A program made the position numbers and the translations under genes. The notes beneath the pieces are model-generated. The model was not told the DNA's origin. It saw only the letters and a list, made by a program, of their open reading frames with translations, and made no database searches. This document shows, piece after piece, positions 48,975-58,749 of a DNA stretch of 64,000 nucleotides. Within the stretch, counting starts at the first letter, position 1; each line of letters begins with the position of its first letter. The DNA lies in assembly GCF_025024155.1 (NCBI RefSeq), contig NW_026251753.1, positions 124,001 through 188,000 on the forward strand, written 5' to 3'. The stretch comes from Gamsiella multidivaricata. Lineage: Eukaryota > Mortierellomycota > Mortierellomycetes > Mortierellales > Mortierellaceae.

Positions 48975-50102
48975 CTACAGATGAGCTGGGCGGGGCAAGG
49001 CTAAGCGCAAGCCAGCCGCGGGAGAGAGAGAGAGAGAGAGGGAAGGGTGTGCAGAATCGAGGTCCTGTCAGGGACAGCACAGAGTCCAGACCAGATGATG
49101 CAGTTGTGGCGAGACGAGGTGTGTGTGGGAAAGGGATGAGGAGATGAGGAGATGGGGTGGGGAGGGGCAGGAGAATGGCAGGAGGCGGAGCGGAAGAGGA
49201 CAGAAGGAGCGATGGAGGGAAGGGGCGTGGAGGAGGGGGAGGAGGGGAGGAAGGGGAGGAGGAAGGGGAGGTGGAGTGGGGCGAGGATGATGGCGGCAGG
49301 TGGAGTTGATGAAGTGTGAAAAAAAGAAAAAAGAAATAAGCTCCACAACCCGCCTGTCAACGAAAGCACACAATTGGCCAGGACGGAGCTCATCAACAAC
49401 TGCTCCCAAGAGGAAAAAAGGTCGCGTCCTCTCTCTTCTCCTCGGCCGATTGGGCGCCTCCTCCCCCCTTGAGTCCTCCGAGCCCTTCATCCGGCCCTCG
49501 TTCCTGTGGAGACGTCTTCTCCGACCTGGCAGCTTAGCATCGGCATCGAGATCTGCTACCAGAACACATCCTGCCCCCGTTGAGCCCTCGACCATCAAGC
49601 TAGCTCCAAGCAGATGCAAAAAAATGATGTGCAGAACCACCCAATGTGGTCATATTCACCGCACTGCAATACCCTGCTCCGTAATGTAATTTCCTCAGCA
49701 CTCCGCGCCAATTTATGTTTTTGCCCACGCAAACCATGGCCTGCATAGCAATTTTTTTCATGTCGCATTACATGTATTCCCGCCCGCCCGCCGATGTTCG
49801 CATTAGCCCATGCGCTCTCTACAGGGGCAACAGGGTATATAAACCAAAAGGTACCCCAATTACCCCGCTGTTGTCAAAGAACGAACCACTCCAGTGTATA
49901 TGCTAGCCCCCTACTTTAATGAGGATAGCATCCCCCTGTTCATCCCTAGTGCCATTTCTATGGGTTGCTTTTAATCTCCTTCAATATTACATTTTGATAC
50001 GTACATGTACACTGAAAATAATAAGGCGCGATTTTATTATACCAAATGGTTAGAGTCTACATGCCCCACAGCCCTCGCAAGATCCAACAAAATGCTAGGC
50101 TA
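48975..50102. other. 5' region of the MIT gene and spacer
   Basis: This probably holds the missing first exon or leader of the MIT gene. A (GA)n run (49021-49041) and long purine-rich stretches give a C/T-rich leader on the - strand. I cannot assign a start codon with confidence; ATGs on the - strand near 49393 and 49487 are candidates. Confidence 0.45.
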
Positions 50103-50795
50103 TCAAACACGGCATAGGACAGATGAATGCAAACGGCTCTCACCAGGTTCACGAGCCAGGCAAGCCTTAAACCAAAGCTCCCAAGGCTCCCAATCCACCA
50201 CCGAGGATGGGGCACCCGTCACAGAACCAGCTCCGAACACCCCAGGACCAAAGCCGGGCAAATCAGCTCCAGCAACACCCAAGCCTGTCGCACCAACTCC
50301 AAGGACCCCCATCCCAGCTCCGGGGATACCTAAGCCAACCATGGGACCAGCCAAACCAGTCCTATCGAGTCCAGAAATACCCCCCATAAGAACTCCAGAG
50401 GCAGTCAGGCCAGCCAAACCAGCTCCAGGGAAACCCAAGCCAGCCATGCCAAGGCCAGAGGACCCATACAACCCATACGCATCAGAGTCGCCCCAACCCG
50501 AAAAATCATTCACGGCCGTTGGCAGAACATTCACAACCGGCTGGACATTGTTCAATGGGAAGAAGTCCGTCTCGGGGACGATCGAAATAGGCGCGACCGG
50601 TACGTTCGTCATGCTGTTCATCGCCAAATCACCGGAGCCGAATCCTGGGGTACCGACGACGGCAGAAAGGTCAGCACCAGTGAGACCATCTTGTCCGGAG
50701 CACATGCTTCCAACGCAGGGTGCAGCACTGGAGATCTGGAAGAGCGACAGGATCATGGCCAATGCGGCAGCGAGGGACTTGTACATGGGAGACAT
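50103..50795 (-). CDS. Secreted Gly-rich protein with GxxG periodicity
   Basis: A single-exon ORF of 230 aa starts MSPMYKSLAAALAMILSLFQISSA, a clear signal peptide. The mature protein begins APCVGSMCSGQDG, with a CxxxxC pair. From about residue 108 to 200 Gly recurs every two to four residues with Leu, Val, Ala and Pro (e.g. GLGFPGAGLAG, GLGIPGAGMG). This is silk- or elastin-like low complexity, not a true collagen Gly-X-Y run. The last ~30 residues (WEPWELWFKACLAREPGES...) are of different composition; a 3' intron with a donor at CCTGGTGAGA is possible and would change the end. No known family is recognised. An extracellular or cell-wall structural role is a guess. A TATA box lies about 140 bp upstream. 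Confidence 0.7.
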   Translation of the reverse strand: MSPMYKSLAAALAMILSLFQISSAAPCVGSMCSGQDGLTGADLSAVVGTPGFGSGDLAMNSMTNVPVAPISIVPETDFFPLNNVQPVVNVLPTAVNDFSGWGDSDAYGLYGSSGLGMAGLGFPGAGLAGLTASGVLMGGISGLDRTGLAGPMVGLGIPGAGMGVLGVGATGLGVAGADLPGFGPGVFGAGSVTGAPSSVVDWEPWELWFKACLAREPGESRLHSSVLCRV

Positions 50796-51343
50796 TGTTG
50801 AGAAATGGAGAAGAGTTGAGTAGATATGTGTATGTGTATTTTTTTAGAGATTGCGAAGACTGGTTTTTTTTGTCAAAGTCGAAGCTGAAACTGGGAGCTG
50901 GATACCGTCTCCATTTGCGGGTGTCCTGCTCTGCTTTTATAGATGGAGGAGAATGCGTCGAGACCAGAGGAACACAAATGGATGGCAGTTATTAGTTTAA
51001 GTGGATCAAAGTTCATTTATCCGAATCCAGCTGATAAAACAGTGGCGAAATTGGTTCCGGGAATGCCAGTAAACTCTTTTTATTCTATCAGTTTTATCCC
51101 TTGCTCTGTCTGGTATCTGGAGGAAGGGATATATGTATCCATTTGCTGTCGAATTGATGGAATCTGTAAAGCGCTGAGGGTGACACAGGAACGGGCGCGT
51201 AAAGGCCAGGCCATCTATAGTTGACAACGTGTTTTTTTGCGCAGATCATACAATGTTACTTATGAATGCAGGGTATTTATTACTATTATTACCAACATGT
51301 CAATTATATACACAGTTCAGTGCCTCTCTCCTCCGCCATTCAA
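50796..51343. other. Spacer, Gly-rich gene promoter and 4-TM gene 3' flank
   Basis: Apart from the TATA box I see no feature in this 550 bp stretch. Confidence 0.5.
50934..50941 (-). promoter_or_regulatory. TATA box of the Gly-rich secreted protein gene
   Basis: On the - strand TATAAAAG lies about 140 bp upstream of the start codon, a distance close to that seen for the ML-domain gene. Confidence 0.5.
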
Positions 51344-53183
51344 TCAATACCACTGTTTCAGATCATTCCGATGCGTCTGCTCCATTTCCCTCCTCTCCCT
51401 CGCAATTTCAGTCCGCGTCCTCCTCCCGAACGCGACCAGGCAGATCCAGAAGTAAATCTGAATCAAGCATACGCCCATGAATGCCACGATCCAACCCCAA
51501 GGATTGATGATCCACAAGTCAGGGCTTGTGGCGTCTCGATCCAGCAGTGACTCGAATCTCAGTGCTGCGGCCGTAGAAGTTGCTGTCGCAGATGCTCTGA
51601 GGTACATACGATCCCAAGCTCCGGTCTGGAACTTGTTCAGGCCCAGCCAGCCGAGCATTCCGCCGCAGGTCAGGAGCGTAGTTAGGAGGAAAAGAAGATG
51701 GAAGGTCTTGAATAGTACTTGGGGTGCGCGGCTGAAGGTTGTACGCGCGCTCGAGGCGGAGCGTGAAAGTTTCCAGGACACAAGGAAGCCGAATAAAGAA
51801 AGGACCGTGGTGAAAATGAAGATGATGCTTAAGATGAAGACTAGGAGGTTGGTATCTGTGTTCGTATTTTTTTTTTTTTTGTACGGGAGGTAATGAAGCG
51901 TTCAGTTAGTCCAGCGAACACGATGACATAGACAAGACTGTAACTTGAATGTTTGGGGTTTACCATCTGGGAAACGACTTGCTTGGAAGACCAAGGCGCT
52001 GAGGACGCCGTTGTAGACGAGAGTGAAGGCGCAGATCAGTCCGACCATAAAACCAAGCGGGATGGGGCCACTAAAAGATCATTAGAAATCAAGGGCAATG
52101 TCAGCGTCTAGCGATCATTTGGATACACGACTCCTAGCGTTCTCACGCATTCGTTTTTTTTTTTTTTTTTTTTTACCTTGGTCGATCCATCCAGGATTTT
52201 TTCGCGCTCAAAGCACGCTCTCCATCGCCGCAGCCGTATCCAGAGTACCTTGCCGTGGACGACAAGAGGTCATCGGTGCTCGAGCTAGCACCTATGTCAT
52301 CGAATCGCTCATGCAGTACCTTCTTCTTCTGGAACAACATCTCCAGCTTTGCTATTTCTTCCTCTGTCAGCACTTTACTCTCCGGCCTCTCCTTGGTGTG
52401 TTGATGTTCAGGACCGATCGTTGATTGGGACGGGACTCTATTGTTGTGCTTCAACTGCCGCTGGTTCTGATGCTTATGATGGACTGGGATGACCTGGGAT
52501 GACCGCTTGAGCATCTGTTCCTGTCGAGTGTGCCGAGTCAACTGCTGCTGATATGCCGCCTCGGGGCCCTGGAGCAAATGTGGCGAAGGCGGTCCGTTCT
52601 GCTGTTGAGAGGATTTGGACTCAGAGACTGGGCTACCACCCCTTTGGCGATACTCCTTGTCGTTGTCACTCCGCAGATATTCTGCTACGGCTTCCACATC
52701 GCGCAAAGCACCTGTTCGTCCTTCATTGTTATTCTTGTAGTTGTCGTCTAGGTCGTCCAAGACACTGATCTCAAGTAGGGTAGCCGAGCTAATGCGCCAG
52801 TTTGCGCGATCGCTGAGAGATCCCAGGCACAGGGACTGCACTCTATCGGGTCGTTTTGGGAGCGGAGGTGTCGGCGTGGAGGCACGCGAGGGAACTGACA
52901 TAGGGCGTGGAATTATGTATCCCTCCTGATTCCGCTGCGCGTCAGGCTGTACATGTGCCTGTGTGTCTGTAGATGTAGTACTCGTGGGCGCGAGATGTGG
53001 CTGCATGGCGGCTGCGGGTGTAGTAGGGGATGCGGTGTTGTGCGAGGAGTGAGGGATACGCAAAGGGGAGGGGGCGCGTTGTTGGAGTCGATCGACCCGA
53101 CTCTGGGTACGGGCGAGCCGTGTGAGGTGTTGCTGATCCTCAGTCTCCTGCGACTCGGAACGGTGGATTGGGGGGCTCTGCAT
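51344..53183 (-). CDS. Four-TM membrane protein with disordered N-terminus, function unknown
   Basis: Three exons on the - strand (52177-53183, 51964-52070, 51344-51855) give 541 aa. The first ~330 residues are Ser/Pro/Gln-rich with a short helical acidic stretch (LTEEEIAKLEMLFQKKKVLHERF). Then four hydrophobic segments follow: PLGFMVGLICAFTLVYNGVL, NLLVFILSIIFIFTTVLSLF, KTFHLLFLLTTLLTCGGMLG and GWIVAFMGVCLIQIYFWICL. The tail is short and basic/acidic. The junctions keep frame and the second exon starts exactly at the first membrane segment. The layout (4 TM, cytosolic N-terminus) resembles MARVEL- or tetraspan-type proteins, but I do not recognise a family. The start at MQSPPIHRSES is the first ATG that avoids the C/T-rich leader; an ORF extends upstream. 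Confidence 0.75.
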
Positions 53184-53758
53184 GGTCGAAATGGACGAGG
53201 ATGCTGGCGATAGATGCAGAGGGGGGCGAGGTCTAGGGCTACCAAGGAGAGAAGATAGACGCGTGCGAAAAGAAAAAAGAAAAAGGGGAGGATGGGGGGT
53301 ATATATCGCAGCGCCGCGGTCGGCACACCACAGACAGGGGCGAACTACAGGGGGGAGGGGGTGCGTGCGGCGGGCTGGGGGACAACTGCCCATTCATTCC
53401 GCGTTTGTACGCAGAAAATATTAAAAATAGGATTCTTTGGGCGGTGCAGAAAAAAAAGACGCCCTGCGCCTTACGAACAGGGTTCGACGCGTAAAAGCAG
53501 ATGAGACGGGCGAGGTGTGCATGCCATCGGGTTGCACAAAAGACTCTGGGAATGACCCTCGTTTAACGTGCCTTTACCACTGCAGCCACTACACATTCAG
53601 CGCTGCAGTCCATGGTCATGTACGATGACCCAATACGCAAACATGACCTTTCGACCGAATCTGAACACAACCTACGCCGTTCCCCATCGGTAAAAAAAAC
53701 AAAAAAAAAACAAAAGAAAAGTCCGCCGGAAAGACAGGATCCACTAACCAAGGACCGA
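53184..53758. other. Spacer, 4-TM gene promoter and OB-protein 3' flank
   Basis: No gene is seen. The part next to the 4-TM gene is purine-rich on the + strand (C/T-rich leader on the - strand). An A-rich run lies at about 53692-53720. Confidence 0.5.
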
Positions 53759-56700
53759 TCACAGGTAGTCGACCTTGAGCGCCTTTGCCATCATGTTGAC
53801 GCCCACCCTAACACGGACCCGTACCTTCTGCGGAATCCTGTTCCACATGTCCATTCCAGACTCCATCTCCTGCCCTTCATCATCACGCTGAACACCAGTA
53901 CTATTCATTATCCCCAACAACCGCTTCCACCTCGCCCTCGATTTCCAAAACTCGCCCTGACTTTGCATCCACCTGCGCGCGGGTACAGACAAAAAGACTT
54001 GGTCTCCAATCTCATGTTGACAGCGCAACTGCAGCATCTCCGCCGAGAGATTCGCCCCCACGCGCGGTTTGTCTCCGAGCGATAGTTCGAGTGCCGGATA
54101 CATCCATTCGCACGACCGGTGGTTGTTTTGAGGATCCAGATGACAGATGGGACAAAAGAAGATCCCGGGGTTCTGAGGAGATGACACAGCAGCGGTGTGA
54201 CATACTGTACAATAGCACTGAATGAATCCAAACATGTCTTGGTCTTCAGGTCCGTCGATAGCAAAATCCAGGAACCTGGCTGATAAGATATAGGCATCCA
54301 AGACAGCGTCGCCTAATGAACACATGGCCGTAAGCGAAAAAGATCTCTGTACAACCTTGGTCATGTCAAAAAACCCCTGCCTGTATTTTTTTCTCCTCTC
54401 GACCGACTTACCCATGAAGTCGTGCTCGTGCAGCAATCGAATGCTAGCAAAGTGCCGCGGATCACTTTGTTTTGCAGAATTTCCCCATCCTTCCGAAAGA
54501 CAGTACGGTTCTCTTGACTCGGCATCTATGTGGACTGTACAAAACCTGTCAGATGATGTGAACCATCACGATAGCATCTACTGTAAACAGAGCCAGCCTC
54601 ACTTTACATATGTCAGAACCCTGTTTGAATTTCCCAAAGAAATGGAGCAACTTCCCCGGCGACGCGTCCTTTATCCACGGCAATGTATTTTGGCTAAGGA
54701 TGTAAAGTCAGGTAGACGCATTTTTTTTTTTAGCACAAGTATTCAGTTGTGCAACGTCAACATCGCTCTGTCCACAAAAAAATAAAAACAAAAAAACGCC
54801 CTCGGGTCTCCCTACCTTTGGATTTTAACAAGACGACCACTGGACATAACAGCTCCGATCTCCCATCCTTGGCTCTCGTCTCCTGGGACCCTCAGCATCC
54901 GAAAGACAACACTCGCCCTTATAGAGCTCCCAGTGAGGAATTGAGGAGGCGTTGGCGCGGATACATTCGAGGATATATTCATATGCGGGGCCACCATCGA
55001 CGCTGTCGACAGCAGTGACAAAAGCTCTGACCCTCCAGCTTTGCTACCTCTTTGCGCACGCCCTTGGACGCACCCTTTTCCCTGTTCTACAAGAGCTGCA
55101 CCTGTCGCGCCAAAGGTAGCGCCCAGTTGAGCAGGAACCGAGCCCAGGCTTAGGTAAAACGAAGGATCGCGCGCGATCCCTTTGTCCTTGTCCAGCAGAT
55201 CCAGCGCAAGGACGCGGCGCTTCTCAATCAGAATCTTTAGGCAGGACTCGGTGGTGACATGCCCTTGATAGGATGCTAGAAGGGAACCGTCGAGCCTTGA
55301 CATCTTTGACCAGGCACTTGTACTTCCTGTTACTTTCTGTCTATACTCTTTAGTTTGCACGTCTGCACAAAAAAAAAAAAAGAAAAAAAAAACCAGGTTA
55401 AAGGAGGTAATTTATGCACACCAACAGAGAATAAGAACACACGCTGCGTCTGCATCTGCGTCTGTGTTGTACCTGTAATCATGACAACGTCTCCGATCTT
55501 AATCATGTCTGCCCACTTGCAGCGGTCCCTCCACAAGTCCAGCTTGAACGAGGTCGCACTCTGATCGCATATCGATAGCTGACGTTTAGCAGAGGCCTGC
55601 CCGGTTTTGGTCACGATTTGTTCCTCGGGTCCGATCGACATAACGAGCGCAAAAAGGTGAAAGCGACCAGCTTTCGCTGGCGGCCACTTAATATGGTCGA
55701 TCGGTGTTAACTTCGAGACATGTTCCAGAACAATGGTCGGAAGAGGGATGAACTCTTCTGCATGCGGTTTGGTCGGCTGCAAAGATCGCTGCTGTTGCGG
55801 TACTTTTCGATATGATTTCATCTGATGACACTCCTGGGATTGATCCTGTCGAGAGAGCGGTGGTGGGTGTTGAAGTAGTTCCCGAGACGACTGCTCTTGA
55901 GGATGCTTTGACACTTGCGCCGACTCGGGATGTGATGTAGGTAAGCAAGACTGCGACCCAGACATCTTTTTCAGCATCCCAAGTAGCGGTGTCGAGGACT
56001 CCTCCTTTTTGATCCGACGCATCCCTTCAAGAGTTGGAGATGGAGGTGATACCAAGAACGGGGATTGTGCAATGCGTTTCTCTGGAGATTCTTCCGACAC
56101 TACCTGCTTCTTGACTTCTAATGCTGAATGTGGCGATACCGGGGAAAGCTTCGGTTCTTCCTTCATACTCAGCTCTGGAGAACCCGTATAAGATGGCGGT
56201 GCCCAACTTGAATTTATAGTATGCTCCATGCATCCAGAAGACGCAACAGGCAACGCATCCTTTTCAATATGAGCCGCCTTCCTGTTCTGGTCCAGCCCTT
56301 TATCCAATCCTTGTCGTCCACGCTTCCGTGCTCTGGGCTCTAGCTCTTCGTCGTCCTCATACAGATCGCGATCTTTTCTATGTCTTGATTCTTCTGCAAG
56401 TTGCAGCAGCTGTGGAGCCAGTAGAGGAGGTGGTTGCACATTCTTTAGCGCTCTTGCAATTTCACTGACTCTTGTTGTTGGAGTCCTCTTCGGCGCTGGC
56501 GATAAAGTAGTTCTTGCTGCCGACGCCTCCGTTACTGGTTGGATCAGAACATCTGCATGAGCAGACCCTTTTCTACCCTTGGACTGTCTTTTGGAAGGCG
56601 ACCCTGGGATACCTCTACGGCCAGGAGATCTCTGCATTTGCAAGAACGGGGGTGCGACGGGGCGCGGAAGTTCGCTTATAGGTCGAAGTCGCTTGCTCGG

Positions 56701-57444
56701 TGAATCCGGGACCTGTCCTCTATTACCGGGCGTGATTGCTGCTGCAGAGGGGATGACAAAACGGCGGCTAGGAGATGTGGGCGGACCAAGAGGACGAATG
56801 GCATTGAGACCAAGTGGCTGGCGGATAAGGTGTCGAGGGGACGACACTAACGAAGGTGATATGCTGCTGACAATTGGATCCGGATCCTCCACGCTGTTTA
56901 TGTCTACTATGCCATTGTCGTCACCGCTATCCTCAAAGTCCATGATAGGGTCGTCATCGCCATCGCCACTGTTTATCGTATGTGGTGGAGCTGCTTGCCT
57001 TTTGTGTGAAGAAGCCTGGCGTGAAGTGACATGTCGCTCTTTTGACGGTATTGCCAGTGGTAGGGACGACGGCAGCGGTGTGAGCGGCGGAATGATGGGA
57101 CTCACTTCATCGTAGATGGTTGCCGCTGAGGCACTGTTTTGAACACTGTTATGTCGCTGACCCAGGACTAGGTCTTCCTCGTCTTCATCAGAATAAACGT
57201 GTCCTTTGTTGCTGTATTGACCAAGGTTCTGAAGAACTTCCTGTGTCGATATCATGGATGGGATAATGAGTGAAATGTCTCGCCGCAGACTCGAAGGAGG
57301 CCCTGTGCTCCGCAATTCGGCCTTTGCTTCTTCAGCCTCATGCCTAACCGTCAAGATTGTAGCTGCCTCGTCCATTAAATCCAGCTGCTTGAGACCTCTG
57401 TCTTTCCCGCGTGCTGCCGCACAGTCAGTTAAATACCGCGGCAT
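53759..57444 (-). CDS. Multi-OB zinc-ribbon protein resembling shieldin subunit 2 (SHLD2/FAM35A)
   Basis: Five exons on the - strand (55473-57444, 54816-55362, 54608-54693, 54412-54534, 53759-54312) give 1093 aa. About 570 residues of Ser/Pro-rich disordered sequence, with repeated SPxxR/K motifs, come first. An OB fold follows (AGRFHLFALVMSIGPEEQIV, then SICDQSATSFKLDLWRDRCKWADMIKIGDVVMITG, spanning intron 1). More beta-rich sequence and then a zinc ribbon come near the C-terminus: Cys942, 944, 947 (CYCTVC), 963, 966 (CPIC) and 977. Disordered N-terminus plus OB array with an OB-embedded zinc ribbon is the layout of SHLD2, which binds ssDNA and protects DNA ends in animals; RPA70-like or MEIOB-like proteins are alternatives. 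A REV7-binding-like motif IIPPLTPLP lies at residues 117-125. DNA-repair function is inferred. Junctions keep frame; introns 3 and 4 are the least certain. Confidence 0.65.
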
Positions 57445-57610
57445 TGAGTCCTTGTGCTTTTTTCAGTTAAAATGCATTTATCCGTGGTGCATGTTGCGTG
57501 AGGTGCCTGTGGTTGAAGCAAGAGATGAAAAATATGAAGACGGCGTCCGTTGGCAAAAAATGTCAAAAGTGACGCACATTTCGCCGTCAGCGAGCCCAGC
57601 AAAAGGAAAG

Positions 57611-57682
57611 CTCCTTGGCGGGGAATTGAACCCCGGTCTTCCGCGTGACAGGCGGAGATACTCACCACTATACTACCAGGGA
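57611..57682 (-). tRNA. tRNA-Asp (anticodon GUC)
   Basis: A 72-nt cloverleaf on the - strand starts TCCCTGG and ends CCAAGGAG. The anticodon loop CTGTCAC gives GTC, reading Asp codons. The A box (TAGTATAGTGG) and B box (GGTTCAATTCC) are intact. The acceptor stem has one mismatch at pair 4-69 (C opposite A); the T that would pair is replaced by C. It is otherwise standard for a fungal tRNA-Asp, so it may be functional or an early pseudogene. Confidence 0.88.
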
Positions 57683-57768
57683 TAAGCTTATAAAAGTCAA
57701 GGTTTTAATTTATTTATATTTTCTATATTATTTAAGGTTTAGGATGTCGGAAATCCATACAAAAGTTC

Positions 57769-57785
57769 ACGTAGGAAATCCATAC
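57769..57785. repeat. Left target-site duplication of the SINE-like element
   Basis: The 17-mer ACGTAGGAAATCCATAC occurs here and again, identical, at 58610-58626 directly after the A-rich tail of the element. Confidence 0.85.
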
Positions 57786-58609
57786 AAGCCCGATGGCTCA
57801 GTTAGCATACTGGTCAGGGCACCTCCCTTGTAACGCGAAGGGACCAGGTTCGAGCCCTGGTTAAAGCACAGTAATATGTGCTACGCATAGAAATTTATTT
57901 GGAGTATGAGTCGGGCGTACTACCCCACTTCAGTTATGTGGGTTTCCTTTCCCCGGCGACCCCCACATTGAGTGGCACTACCCCATGTAATCGTTGTGGG
58001 TTTCCTTTCCCCTTCCTTAACGCTTGACAAAATGCTCAGAATAAATTTCGCCCTTGCGCTAGCCTCCGGACTTCGAGAGGCGCTGGTTCAGAACTTCCCA
58101 GCTATACACCAGGGTGTACAAGTTATTCCACTGCACTGGCAGCATGCGTCTTAGCTACCCCTGCCGGGGTTACAGGTATAAGTTCAAAAGTGAGTAGGCC
58201 CACTTTATAATAGGCTAATCTGAGCTCACATCCAGTGACCTCAGGTGGAGGAAAGACGGGACGAGGAGGAGGAGGAAATGTTACAATAGTAGAGGATTCG
58301 GCTCGCAAGCCAGTAGAACGGATTCCGTGCTCTCAAGAAACCAAGACCATCTCCCAGATGTACAGGTTACAATTGGAGAGATGGTCTTGGCAGATTAGCA
58401 GGTGAGGAGCCTGCCAGCTAGCCGAGCGGATCGCAGGAGAAAGACCTCGGGACGCTTAGGGAGGTTACAGTGAAGTTGTTGGAGATGGTGCGACTGCCAC
58501 ACTAGAAGATTTAGGGCCAGATAGACACAAGTCTCAGAGACTATTCACTAGGAAACCAGCACTGATTGTTCTCTCTCGGAGGCCATGTTGAATAAAAAAA
58601 TAAAAAAAA
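57786..58609 (+). mobile_element. tRNA-Thr-derived SINE-like retroposon
   Basis: An 824-bp element lies between identical 17-bp direct repeats. Its head (from 57788) reads like a tRNA: A box TGGCTCAGTTAGC, an anticodon-like CCCTTGTAACG (TGT, Thr) and a perfect T-arm stem with B box GGTTCGAGCCC (57844-57860). The acceptor stem is not kept and the D loop is expanded, so it is a tRNA-derived Pol III promoter, not a tRNA. The body has no long ORF; it contains two 36-nt direct repeats (57919-57954 and 57977-58012) and a 13-bp inverted repeat. The 3' end is A-rich (AATAAAAAAATAAAAAAAA). Head, tail and duplication are what LINE-mediated retroposition leaves. At ~820 bp it is long for a SINE; a composite with a LINE-derived body is possible. 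Confidence 0.8.
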
Positions 58610-58626
58610 ACGTAGGAAATCCATAC
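58610..58626. repeat. Right target-site duplication of the SINE-like element
   Basis: Identical to the 17-mer at 57769-57785. It ends about 120 bp before the start codon of the next gene. Confidence 0.85.
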
Positions 58627-58749
58627 GACTTTATGCTTAGGAAATCCATCCATAGGTTGGGCATGACATCTATGGTCGGGCGTTTTACTTGGTGCAGTGC
58701 GTTTCTTTCATTCGTTCACCACCTCTTTTACCCTCACTTTCGTAACACC

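Noticed and set aside
49068..49640. 190-aa - strand frame upstream of the MIT gene
   Set aside because: It has poly-Phe and Pro/Leu-rich stretches typical of a C/T-rich leader; it cannot be joined confidently to the first MIT exon.
57788..57868. A second tRNA-Thr gene
   Set aside because: The T-arm and both boxes are good, but the acceptor stem is missing and the anticodon arm is poor; the flanking duplication shows it is the head of a retroposon.
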